The notes under the pieces: generated by a model
Told to the model about the DNA's origin: nothing
Databases searched by the model: none
The model's input: only the letters and a program-made list of their open reading frames with translations
Made by a program: the position numbers and the translations under genes
DNA from: a bacterium 1XD42-1
GTDB taxonomy: Bacteria > Bacillota > Clostridia > Oscillospirales > Ruminococcaceae
Direction: 5' to 3'
DNA length: 64,000 nt
Assembly (NCBI GenBank): GCA_003612625.1
Contig: RAZJ01000003.1
Location: forward strand, 113,680 to 177,679
Part shown: positions 55,812-64,000 of the stretch, one piece after another
Numbering within the stretch: the stretch's first letter is position 1
Layout: the number at the start of each line of letters is the position of its first letter

Positions 55812-57200
55812 TCAACACTTTGACTTGATGTATTCATCAATGGATTGCGCTGCTGTTTTGCCAGCGCCCATTGCAAGGATTACGGTAGCAGCACCTGTAA
55901 CAGCATCGCCACCAGCATAAACGCCTTCCTTGGTTGTGGCTCCATTTTCTTTTGCTATCAAACAGCCATGCTTATTTGCTTCTAAGCCTGTCGTTGTAGT
56001 GCGAATTAAGGGATTTGGGGAAGTACCAATAGACATAATCACAGTGTCTACATCTAATGTGAAATTGGAACCTTCCTTTGCAATTGGACGGCGGCGTCCA
56101 GAAGCATCCGGCTCACCCAGTTCCATTTCAACACATTCCATCCCGCAAACCCGGCCTTGATCGTCACCAAGGATTTTAACAGGATTGTTCAGCAGTTTAA
56201 AGATAATTCCTTCTTCCTGGGCATGATGGACTTCTTCAGCCCGGGCAGGAAGTTCTTCCATAGAACGGCGGTAAACAATGTAAACTGTTTCCGCGCCCAT
56301 ACGTTTTGCGCAACGGGCCGCATCCATTGCTACGTTGCCGCCGCCAATAACAGCAACTTTATTGCTCTTGGCAAGAGGTGTATCGTATCCGTCTTTATAA
56401 GCTTTCATCAAATTGATACGGGTTAAATATTCGTTTGCAGAATAAACGCCTAATAAGCTTTCCCCTTCAATATTCATAAAGCTGGGCAGACCTGCACCGG
56501 AACCAATGAAAACTGCTTCAAAGCCTTGTTCAAAGAGTTCATCTACGGAATCCACTTTTCCGATAACCATATCGGTTTTAATTTCTACACCAAGCTGTTC
56601 TAATTTTGCGACTTCTTTTGCAACAATAGCTTTCGGAAGACGGAATTCAGGAATCCCGTAAATCAATACGCCGCCTGCTGCATGGAATGCTTCATATACG
56701 GTAACCTGATAGCCCATTTTTGCCAAGTCGCCAGCACAGGTCAATCCAGCAGGGCCAGCACCGACAATAGCAACTTTATGGCCATTGGAAGCCGGTTTTT
56801 CCACTTTATCGCTGCCGTGAGCCATATGCCAGTCAGCTACAAAACGTTCCAAACGGCCTACGCCTACTGGCTCCGCTTTGATGCCCCGGACGCATTTGCC
56901 TTCACACTGGTTTTCCTGAGGGCAGACACGGCCGCATACAGCAGGCAGGGAGTTGGTCAGTGCAATTTCCTGATAAGCTCCTTCAAAATCGCCCTCTGCA
57001 ACTTTGGCAATAAATTCCGGAATATGAACATTTACCGGACAGCCGCTGACGCAAGGTTTATTTTTACAATGAAGGCAACGGGTTGCCTCCTCTTTTGCCA
57101 TTTCTTCTGTATAGCCCAGAGCAACTTCTTTAAAGTTTTTATTGCGGACGTTTGGTTCCTGCTCCGGCATAGCAGTCTTTTTGGGGGCCATATTAGCCAT
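55812..57200 (-). CDS. nfnB: NfnB / GltA-type NADPH-binding Fe-S flavoprotein
   Basis: 462 aa. An N-terminal ferredoxin-like part has cysteine clusters CLHCKNKPCVSGCP and CGRVCPQENQCEGKC, then an FAD-binding VAIVGAGPAGLTCAG and an NADPH-binding VAVIGGGNVAMDAARCAKR. Alone this is the glutamate synthase small subunit. Paired with the upstream FAD/2Fe-2S subunit (overlap 8 bases), it is most likely the large subunit of NADH-dependent ferredoxin:NADP oxidoreductase, an electron-bifurcating transhydrogenase. A sulfide dehydrogenase reading is the alternative; no gltB is in the window. Confidence 0.88.
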   Translation of the reverse strand: MANMAPKKTAMPEQEPNVRNKNFKEVALGYTEEMAKEEATRCLHCKNKPCVSGCPVNVHIPEFIAKVAEGDFEGAYQEIALTNSLPAVCGRVCPQENQCEGKCVRGIKAEPVGVGRLERFVADWHMAHGSDKVEKPASNGHKVAIVGAGPAGLTCAGDLAKMGYQVTVYEAFHAAGGVLIYGIPEFRLPKAIVAKEVAKLEQLGVEIKTDMVIGKVDSVDELFEQGFEAVFIGSGAGLPSFMNIEGESLLGVYSANEYLTRINLMKAYKDGYDTPLAKSNKVAVIGGGNVAMDAARCAKRMGAETVYIVYRRSMEELPARAEEVHHAQEEGIIFKLLNNPVKILGDDQGRVCGMECVEMELGEPDASGRRRPIAKEGSNFTLDVDTVIMSIGTSPNPLIRTTTTGLEANKHGCLIAKENGATTKEGVYAGGDAVTGAATVILAMGAGKTAAQSIDEYIKSKC

Positions 57201-58044
57201 TCTGGTTTCCTCCCTTCAGGAGACGGCACTCATGATCCCGAGCCGTCGCTTCCTGTTCTTTATAGAAACTGTTGCGGTGCATCAGTTCGTCAAAATCTAC
57301 CTCATGCCCATCAAAGTCAGGACCATCTACACAGGCAAATTTCATTTTGCCGCCAACACGGACACGGCATCCGCCGCACATTCCGGTTCCATCAATCATA
57401 ATCGGGTTCAAAGAAACCAATGTTTTAATATTATGAGGTTTTGTTGTAGCTGCTACAAACTTCATCATAATAACCGGACCGATTGCAACAACCAAATCAT
57501 AATGGTTTCCCGCTTCAATCAGTTGTTTTAATTTATCTGTAACCAGACCTTTTTCACCATAGGTTCCGTCATCTGTCATCATATACAGATTATCTGTTAC
57601 AGCACGCATTTCATCCTCCAGAATGACAATGTCCTTGCTGCGGAACCCGGCAATCATATCCACTTGAATCCCTGCATTATGCAAAGCTTTTGCCTGAGGA
57701 TAAGCAATCGCATTCCCCACGCCGCCGCCGATAACGCATACACGTTTTGCTTCCGGATCGATATGGGTAGGAACACCTAACGGGCCTACAAAATCAAGAA
57801 TGCTGTCTCCTGCATTCAATGTATTCAGCAATTTTGTGGAAGCTCCCACAATTTGGAAAATAATTGTTACGGTACCCTTTTCCGTATCGTAATCAGCGAT
57901 TGTCAGGGGGACGCGCTCTCCCTGCTCGTCCACGCGGAAAATGATAAACTGTCCAGCTTTGGCTTTCCTGGCAATGTGCGGCGCTTCAATTTCCATCAAT
58001 GTGACGGTATCATTCAGCTCCCGCTTTGTTACAATTTTATACAT
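57193..58044 (-). CDS. nfnA: NfnA / dihydroorotate-dehydrogenase-K-like FAD and 2Fe-2S subunit
   Basis: 283 aa from the ATG at 58044 (AGGAG 8 bases upstream). An FAD domain (RVPLTIADYDTEKGTVTIIFQ), an NAD domain (VCVIGGGVGNAIAYP) and a C-terminal 2Fe-2S motif (DGTGMCGGCRVRVGGKMKFACVDGP) are in the order of NfnA and PyrK relatives. The small subunit binds NAD(H), next to NfnB. First gene of the pair, with a strong promoter and a short hairpin leader. Confidence 0.88.
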   Translation of the reverse strand: MYKIVTKRELNDTVTLMEIEAPHIARKAKAGQFIIFRVDEQGERVPLTIADYDTEKGTVTIIFQIVGASTKLLNTLNAGDSILDFVGPLGVPTHIDPEAKRVCVIGGGVGNAIAYPQAKALHNAGIQVDMIAGFRSKDIVILEDEMRAVTDNLYMMTDDGTYGEKGLVTDKLKQLIEAGNHYDLVVAIGPVIMMKFVAATTKPHNIKTLVSLNPIMIDGTGMCGGCRVRVGGKMKFACVDGPDFDGHEVDFDELMHRNSFYKEQEATARDHECRLLKGGNQNG

Positions 58045-58063
58045 TTGCTCACTCCTGCTTTCC

Positions 58064-58080
58064 GCCGTGTACAACACGGC
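58064..58080 (-). other. Leader hairpin of nfnAB
   Basis: GCCGTGT, 3-base loop, ACACGGC lies between the predicted transcription start and the ribosome site. It has no T-run and may stabilise the mRNA or affect initiation. Confidence 0.6.
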
Positions 58081-58099
58081 AAGTTTTCGTCCGTCCTCC

Positions 58100-58128
58100 A
58101 TTATAACAAGGATTTCGGTTTGATACAA
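58100..58128 (-). promoter_or_regulatory. Promoter of nfnAB
   Basis: Minus strand TTGTAT, 17 bases, TATAAT. It rules out the longer upstream frame as translated sequence. Confidence 0.75.
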
Positions 58129-58224
58129 TAGCAAAATCACCTAAAAATATGAAAAAATTTGATATTTTGGGGGGACTTTTATAAAATGGCTTCTTTTTTC
58201 GCTTTTTTATACTTTTTGAAGGAT

Positions 58225-61200
58225 TTATTCCCTTACAGAAATTAAAAAGCGGCATTCAGAACGATCATTTTCCTGTGATTCTGCATATAAATAGGTTTCC
58301 CCTGTCCCAATCGCTTCTATTCGGCAACTATCCGATTCTTCATCAATAATGATAAGAATACTGTCGTCATCTACCCACCATTCTACATCCGAAGATCCAG
58401 TTATCCGGTAAGTTTCCCGATCTCCTAAATAAAGCTTGGACTCTCCTTGAATTTCCAGTTTTTCTTCCTGTTCCGGAGCAGTTACTTGGACACGGCATTT
58501 TGCTTCCTGATCCCCTGCATAGGCCCAGATAATAGCTGTCCCTTCTCCTACTGCTGTCACTTTGCCGGAGGAGGATACTTCTGCTACATCTTCGTCATCT
58601 GACTCCCATTTCACGTTCTCTGCGCCGGAAGCTTTTAATACTGCGGTTTCCCGGACTTCAAGGGTTAAGGATGTTTGATTTAATTCTAATGTTGCTTCTT
58701 CGCTGCCGCTCCCATTGCCAGCAGAGCCATTTCCACTGTTTCCATTGTCTATTATATCATCTGTGCCTCCTGTGCCGCCGCCGGAATTGGCTCCACCCAG
58801 ATACCCGCTAATCCCGTTGGCAATCCCCTGGGCAATACGGGTTTGATACTGGGCATTTATCAGCTTGGTGTATTCTCTTTCGTTGGTTACAAAGCCGGTT
58901 TCTACCAGGACAGAAGCAAACTGACTTTCCCTTGTCACATAATAATATCCTGTTTTGGCTCCCCGATTGGTCGTCTGTAAAGAGCTGGCTCCATTTGCTG
59001 CAATATTTGCAGCTAACTGTCTGGCAAAAGGATAAAAGTAATAAACTTCTGTTCCTGAAGCGTTGGGATTGGCTTCACTAGAATTCCCATGAATACTGAC
59101 CATTACCTGGGGATTAAAGGCACGGGCTGCTGCCATCCGGGAGGCCATTGTACTGCCTGGATTGGTCATCAAAACTGATGCACCCCTGCTTTGAAGTTCT
59201 GCTACCAGTTTTTGAGCGATTGCCAAAGTGATATCTGCTTCATTTTTCCCCGGATAGAAGCCGGATGCCCCCGGATCATTTCCACCATGGCCTGGATCTA
59301 CTACAATGCGGGCGCCTGACAAGGAACCGGGAGCATTGTTAAAGCGCAGCTTCAAGTCGTTTCCTTCATAATATGCCCGGTAGCCAATGAATCCTCCTGC
59401 TTTGCGCAAACGCAGCATTAAATTGCTGCCATTCCAATTTGCCGAAGCAAAAATAGCATTGTTGTTCAAAGTAACAGAATCCGGAACAACAGATGTATAT
59501 TTAAAGCCAAATACAACATTGGAACCATCATAACTGACACTGTAAGGTACTTTATATTGGGTAGACAGCGTTACTGTTGTATACTGGGCTGTTGACTGAA
59601 TACTCATGTTACTGATTACATTGTTATCCGGTAAAACTTCATTTACTGCTTGAATGTCATCACTGTATACCCGCAAGCCGGACTGAAGCTTCCAATACCG
59701 GTAGCTTTGATTTGCAACATTGTAAACAATTTCATCACCGCTGGTCATGTCCAATGTGCCTTGGGGCAAAGGATAACAGGATGGGCTGGAAGTATCATCT
59801 GAACTGCTGATGGGGAAGGTTTCCGCCTGGTCAGCCGTTACCCGGATCACACCGCCTGTCCCTAATACAGCCTTCTTATTTACGGTAATAGAAGCTCCCT
59901 GCAATGTCTTGGACGCACCCTGGGCGCTGGCTGTCACTGAAATTGTCCCCATTGTCACTGGTTCAGAGGATGCTGCCAGTGCAGTAAAGCTTCCTGCATA
60001 AAGCCCATATCCGGATTGACGCAATTCTTCGTCTTCCAAAGCTTCTGTGGGAGAAAGTGTGATAGTTTGTCCACCAAGAGAAGCTGTAACCGAAGCCCCT
60101 TCATAAGCCAGAGCTGTTACTTTAATTTGCATACCGCCTTCAACGGTCATCGTTCCTACTGGCTGGACTTCTCTCAGTACGTCCACTTCCCGTGTAATCT
60201 CGTAGGTAACAGATTTCTCTTTATGGGCAATGACAAATTTATTTAATCCAGGATTTAATTTTTCCTGTACCGTAAAATAGCCGCTTTCATTGGTATCAAT
60301 TTCCTGTCCATTTAAAGTGACTGGCTCCCGCGGATCAGAAGCCCCTTGAAATGTAACAGATTGTTCTTTTGTGGTAAAAACAAGCTGAGCCGGCTTCGAT
60401 AAAGAAAGCTGGGTTACAACATATTCTTCCTTTACCTGATTGTCTTTATTTTCCTGATTGTTTTTATCATCTTTGTTATCTGTATTATCCGTGTTATTGG
60501 GATCATCTTTATTATCCGGATTATCAGCCTCCGGATTATCTTTTGGAATGGATTGCAGTGCTTTTAAGGAATGAAATGCTCCGCCATAAATTCCCGGTAT
60601 CTGCTCCAGATCCCCAAAGGGATCGGCCGACTGAACGGTTCCACACATAATATAAAGAGGGGTATTGCTGATTTGGGCTTCTTTCGCCCACCATGCTGTC
60701 ACAACATCAAATTTTGCTGCCTGCTGCTCCTCGGCTGATCCATCATTCTGGACCATAATACAATCAAATAGTCCCTCTTGCAGCAAAGCCCGGGTATCAC
60801 AGTTCCCATCTGATAAATCTGTATAAGCTGCTGTGGTTTCACTGCCTTCCGGATGGGCTGTACTATTTTCCCATACTGCCGCCGATAATAAACCAACTTG
60901 GGTATCCGGCGCTTTTTTCCGAATCCCCTTGGCACAAGCCTGTAAAAAAGATTCTGGTATCTGTCTGGCATAATTTTCATAGCCTATCCCGCTGCCATTT
61001 GCCAAATAGTTTTCATAGCCGGAAGCGTCCGGAGCATAAGCATACCCGTCTAACAAAATTGCATCCGGCTGGTAAGCTGCTGCAAAATCCCCTGCCCTGT
61101 CTGCCGCCAGATCTAAGCTGTGTCCATCGGCAGAATTGGCTTCAGAACCGTCTAGCATCTGACGGACATGATATATAACAAACACATAAAGACCGTTTTC

Positions 61201-61689
61201 CCGCGCTTTGGAAATCGCATAATCTATACTGTCAAAACCATTTTCATTCTGGCTTTTTTCATCTAAAATGATGGTATTCATTGTCAGTTCCTGGGCACTT
61301 GCTATCGCCTGATCGATCTCCCCGGCTATGGAGGATGGAGAGGCCGATTCCGGCGTTATGAAGTATTCAGTCCCTTCTGTAAGCTTTACACCCCGTAATT
61401 CTGAAGGCACATGAAAAGAAGGTATGACTGACGGTTCTTCTTCTGAGGGATTTGATGAGCTATTTTCATCTGAGTTATCTTCTGAAGATGAAGATTCATC
61501 TGTTAAATTGTCTTCTGATTCCCCTTTTGAGGAAGATTTACTACTGCTGGAAGACGCCATGGTTTCCTGATCTTCATAAGGGTTCCCCTTGAGCAGCAAC
61601 GCAACAATACCTGTCAGCAGCGTAAGAACTACAAACGCTGCTGACAGGATTACTGTTAATTTTTTTATGCTGACGCGCGGTCTCAGCAC
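58225..61689 (-). CDS. Multidomain N-acetylmuramoyl-L-alanine amidase (Amidase_3)
   Basis: 1154 aa from a GTG behind GGGGGA. An N-terminal membrane anchor (10-33) and a Ser/Glu-rich spacer (44-85) precede a GHL10-like TIM-barrel segment (about 95-380, beginning LRGVKLTEG). An Asn/Asp-rich linker, beta-rich Ig-like and possible AMIN-type modules (to about 785), Amidase_3 (794-965) and two BIG2-like domains (about 1000-1154) follow. Zinc and catalytic residues are visible: H801 (VVDPGHGG), E817, H867 (VSIHGNS) and E930 (VLVETGF). It would cut the MurNAc-L-Ala bond outside the cell, tethered to the membrane. It is downstream of a GHL10 lipoprotein gene. Confidence 0.85.
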   Translation of the reverse strand: MLRPRVSIKKLTVILSAAFVVLTLLTGIVALLLKGNPYEDQETMASSSSSKSSSKGESEDNLTDESSSSEDNSDENSSSNPSEEEPSVIPSFHVPSELRGVKLTEGTEYFITPESASPSSIAGEIDQAIASAQELTMNTIILDEKSQNENGFDSIDYAISKARENGLYVFVIYHVRQMLDGSEANSADGHSLDLAADRAGDFAAAYQPDAILLDGYAYAPDASGYENYLANGSGIGYENYARQIPESFLQACAKGIRKKAPDTQVGLLSAAVWENSTAHPEGSETTAAYTDLSDGNCDTRALLQEGLFDCIMVQNDGSAEEQQAAKFDVVTAWWAKEAQISNTPLYIMCGTVQSADPFGDLEQIPGIYGGAFHSLKALQSIPKDNPEADNPDNKDDPNNTDNTDNKDDKNNQENKDNQVKEEYVVTQLSLSKPAQLVFTTKEQSVTFQGASDPREPVTLNGQEIDTNESGYFTVQEKLNPGLNKFVIAHKEKSVTYEITREVDVLREVQPVGTMTVEGGMQIKVTALAYEGASVTASLGGQTITLSPTEALEDEELRQSGYGLYAGSFTALAASSEPVTMGTISVTASAQGASKTLQGASITVNKKAVLGTGGVIRVTADQAETFPISSSDDTSSPSCYPLPQGTLDMTSGDEIVYNVANQSYRYWKLQSGLRVYSDDIQAVNEVLPDNNVISNMSIQSTAQYTTVTLSTQYKVPYSVSYDGSNVVFGFKYTSVVPDSVTLNNNAIFASANWNGSNLMLRLRKAGGFIGYRAYYEGNDLKLRFNNAPGSLSGARIVVDPGHGGNDPGASGFYPGKNEADITLAIAQKLVAELQSRGASVLMTNPGSTMASRMAAARAFNPQVMVSIHGNSSEANPNASGTEVYYFYPFARQLAANIAANGASSLQTTNRGAKTGYYYVTRESQFASVLVETGFVTNEREYTKLINAQYQTRIAQGIANGISGYLGGANSGGGTGGTDDIIDNGNSGNGSAGNGSGSEEATLELNQTSLTLEVRETAVLKASGAENVKWESDDEDVAEVSSSGKVTAVGEGTAIIWAYAGDQEAKCRVQVTAPEQEEKLEIQGESKLYLGDRETYRITGSSDVEWWVDDDSILIIIDEESDSCRIEAIGTGETYLYAESQENDRSECRFLISVRE

Positions 61690-61767
61690 TTAATTTTCCC
61701 CCTATGGAGGCGTACTAACAATACGCCTAAAAACTGTCCAAAAAAATTGGATCTTGGGCTTATCTCT

Positions 61768-63063
61768 TTAAGAAAATAATGCTTCTAACCCTGCAACCTC
61801 TTTTTTAATCTGAGCGCTGGGCTTCAAAAATAAAGAATCATAATTATAAAGGGCTACGCCTCCATAATTTTCTGCTTTCCGCGCTGTTTCTACCATCCGG
61901 GCTAACAAATTGGAGGTATTGATCCATTCCATTTTGCCTTGTTCGCCTGCCCATGCATCCTCTGCTCCCAATTTATAAGCACCGATTCCTATGTAGAGTT
62001 TAGTATGATTATTTTTTATCAGATCATTCCATTTTTGTACTGTGGCTGCAAACGGATTCTTCCCATTCTGGAAACCATAGTAAATCTGGGGCATAATATA
62101 ATCCACGTAGCCTTCGTTGGAAAGCCATTCTGCACAATCAATAAACTGCCCGTCATAATTGTTTTCCATATTCCCTTGAGGACTGATCCCAAAAACACAA
62201 TCTGGATCTGCTTCTTTTACGGTTGCATAAACCTGACGGATCAAAATATTTACATTTTCCCGCCGCCAATTTGCTTGTGTTAATTTGCTGCCAGATGCTT
62301 TATAGGTTGCTGCATCAAAACTCATATTGGTTGTAGGATAAAAATAATCGTCAAAATGAATCCCGTCTACTTCATAATTTTCCACAATTTCCTTAACACC
62401 ATTTACAATCAGATTCCGGGCTTTTTCATTTCCAGGATTATAATAAATCCCATCTCCCCACTTTAATGCTGCCGAATCCCCAGCTTCTATCCATTTCCGT
62501 GCAGGATTGTCTGCTGATAAAGGACGTGCATCTGTCCGTACCCGGTAAGGATTAATCCATGCTTCAATACGCAAACCGTATTGATCGGCTAACTGACACA
62601 TAATTTCTAAGGGATCATAACCTGGATTTTTTCCTTCTGTCCCTGTCAAATAACGGGACCATGGAAAATAAGCTGAATCATAAAGGGCATCTCCAAAAGG
62701 CCGTACTTGTGCGAAAACGGTATTAAATCCAGATCCTGCTATATTTGCAAAAATTTTATCCATATTCGCAGTAAACTGCGCTTTTGTATTTCCTGTAATG
62801 ATATCCCGGTAATTTACATAGGCTAACCAGACACCACGCATTTCAGCAACTGTATTCGCTGCTAATACTTGATGCGTATATTCAACTAATTTTCCATCTG
62901 ACAGAACGACTCCTTCTGTACTGCTTGGCATTTCTGTACCATATACGCTGGTTTGTTCTGTCCGGCTTACGATAGGATCTTTCAATACTGTATTTCGGGA
63001 GGCACAGCCTGCCAAAGAAACAGATAGGATAACCGACAATAAAAAAGCTATCTTTCTTTTCAT
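61768..63063 (-). CDS. GHL10 (DUF187)-family lipoprotein
   Basis: 431 aa. The lipobox SLAGC (C20) marks a lipoprotein anchored outside the membrane. The rest is a glycosyl-hydrolase-like TIM barrel of the GHL10 family: EMRGVWLAYVNYRDI, FNTVFAQVRPFGDALY, LRIEAWINPYRVRT, VDGIHFDDYFYP (probable acidic catalytic residues), FGISPQGN and YVDYIMPQIYYG. The family probably acts on cell-wall or teichoic glycans; the substrate is unproven. It sits 78 bases before the amidase gene. Confidence 0.88.
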   Translation of the reverse strand: MKRKIAFLLSVILSVSLAGCASRNTVLKDPIVSRTEQTSVYGTEMPSSTEGVVLSDGKLVEYTHQVLAANTVAEMRGVWLAYVNYRDIITGNTKAQFTANMDKIFANIAGSGFNTVFAQVRPFGDALYDSAYFPWSRYLTGTEGKNPGYDPLEIMCQLADQYGLRIEAWINPYRVRTDARPLSADNPARKWIEAGDSAALKWGDGIYYNPGNEKARNLIVNGVKEIVENYEVDGIHFDDYFYPTTNMSFDAATYKASGSKLTQANWRRENVNILIRQVYATVKEADPDCVFGISPQGNMENNYDGQFIDCAEWLSNEGYVDYIMPQIYYGFQNGKNPFAATVQKWNDLIKNNHTKLYIGIGAYKLGAEDAWAGEQGKMEWINTSNLLARMVETARKAENYGGVALYNYDSLFLKPSAQIKKEVAGLEALFS

Positions 63064-63546
63064 ACCCAGTAACTCCCAACCTTGTTATAATAATTTTAAT
63101 AGAATGTTATTATATTACACGTTTCGACTCATTCGGTCAAGACCCTTCCCTCATTCTTCTCCCTGAATTTTTAATATTCCCTTTAAAAAGTAAATATTTT
63201 TACGATCAAATTCTGTTAAGTGTTTTCCTGATGATTTCATATTAAATTAAAAGACCTTTCTTTGTATTATTATAGTATTAGTATTTAAAATTAGAATTAG
63301 ATCAGTTCCGTATAGCACATTAAAAAGGTTAAATTCAAGCAACATATACCATTAGCAGCAAAGAAGTACATCCTAAAAATAGGAAAACCACCGTCGTATG
63401 ATTAAATGATTAGCTCAAGGCCCATAAAGCTTGACCTGTGCAAGGGGTAAAGGGATAGAAAGATTTACAAAAAAATCTCCACCACCAGTCTACGGACTAG
63501 GAGTAGTATTTATAAGAAACTATAAGAAAAATCCTGGAGGTATATA
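63064..63546. other. 483-base gene-free region with a possibly structured leader
   Basis: The first half is AT-rich and carries the divergent start regions. A weak promoter-like pair, TTGTAT and TAAAAT, lies at 63262-63291 (18-base spacer). From about 63410 on, short stems are visible: TCAAG(GC)/(G)CTTGA near 63415-63436, AGATTT/AAATCT near 63461-63478 and AGTC/GACT near 63487-63498. GGAGG (63535-63539) precedes the next gene. No known riboswitch or tRNA is recognised. Confidence 0.4.
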
Positions 63547-64000
63547 ATGAGCTCACTTTTTCAAAATCATGCATATAGTTCGTGTGCATATAAACATACT
63601 AAACTGCCCATATATAAAACACAAGAATTTAATTTCTATAGGTGTGTAAATGTTAAGAACTGGGTATATGGAAAAACAATAAGTACATTACACTCTGGGA
63701 ATTTAAGAGATAACGATCATAGGGGACGATACTCAAGATTATTTCCTAATGAAAAAATATCATATTGGGCCGATAGTAAAGAAACTGCCTTAGCTGAGAT
63801 AAAAAAACATAATGGAAATAAGGATTATTTAACTTTTTGGGCCTACGATGATGTAAGCAGTACATTCCCCACTTTGGGTATAAATGAGCCACTTACCATC
63901 ATAGATGGTAAGGAGCTTGGATTCGACTCTATAAATGAGCAAATCTGAAAAATGACAAAAAAGAGGGCATAGCCTCAAGTGTTATAATGGAAGCACGACC
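63547..64000 (+). pseudogene. RES-like domain protein, probably frameshifted and cut by the window edge
   Basis: The uninterrupted frame is 133 aa and stops at 63948. It contains FYRCVNVKNW, STLHSGNLRDNDHRGRYS and ISYWADSKETALAEIKKHN, an arrangement of R, Y and E residues like RES-family proteins (NAD-degrading toxins and relatives), followed by LTFWAYDDVSSTFPTL. From 63945 the +3-relative frame is open to the window end and reads LKNDKKEGIASSVIMEARP. That looks like the family's continuation, so a one-base deletion near 63944 is likely. GGAGG precedes the ATG. The family call is tentative. Confidence 0.5.

Overview
The window looks like chromosome of a Gram-positive, strictly anaerobic member of the Clostridia, most likely an Oscillospirales/Ruminococcaceae-type gut bacterium. 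Reasons visible here: the hprK/murB/rapZ/whiA cluster, AddAB instead of RecBCD, a BofA-family sporulation protein, a rubredoxin-flavodiiron oxygen-reducing pair, an electron-bifurcating Nfn-type transhydrogenase, a Bacillus-type Fe-S PurF, a CIRCE operator on clpB, and strong AGGAGG ribosome sites with many TTG/GTG starts. The species is not identified.

Layout. 0-6.8 kb (minus strand): hprK, a PHP hydrolase, a ROK glucokinase, murB, rapZ and whiA form one operon from a promoter near 6.93 kb; a DUF1835/DUF3658 gene and a truncated YbhB-like gene follow a terminator. 7-13.7 kb: a membrane-anchored alpha/alpha-toroid protein, a class B PBP, prfB, then a zinc-ribbon membrane protein, galU and a PH-domain protein. 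13.7-16.1 kb: an AT-rich two-gene insert (trypsin-like protease and a secreted unknown protein) with an elaborate leader and palindromes. 16.1-25.4 kb (minus): flavodiiron protein and rubredoxin, uvrA/uvrB, and clpB with CIRCE. 25.5-29.8 kb (minus): a LytTR/AgrC-like two-component system driving three uncharacterised genes, with 21-bp-period direct repeats upstream. 29.86-30.56 kb: an IS200 element. 30.6-35.8 kb: ilvE, gdhA, rnpB (RNase P RNA, plus strand), bofA, a secreted unknown, a 162-bp MITE-like element and secG. 35.9-42.7 kb: addA and addB. 42.8-46.1 kb: a 49-aa LPXTG-like miniprotein, a LUD protein, a HAD phosphatase and an M56 peptidase. 46.1-53.9 kb (minus): purine operon purE-C-F-M-N, an archaeal-type IMP cyclohydrolase, an AICAR-transformylase-only PurH and purD, behind a leader with a small ORF and an intrinsic terminator. 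54-58.1 kb: an unknown type II membrane protein and nfnAB. 58.2-63.1 kb: a large multidomain amidase and a GHL10 lipoprotein. The window ends in a probably frameshifted RES-like gene.

How the genes fit together. Several blocks serve the envelope (MurB, PBP, amidase, GHL10 lipoprotein, GalU) and its signalling (RapZ, WhiA). Nitrogen and redox metabolism are represented by GDH, BCAT and NfnAB. The pur operon runs from AIR carboxylation and PRPP amidotransfer to IMP, but purL and purB lie elsewhere.

The best candidates for something undescribed are the LytTR-controlled three-gene operon, the purE leader ORF/attenuator, the protease/secreted-protein insert with its repeat-rich leader, and the miniature sortase substrate.
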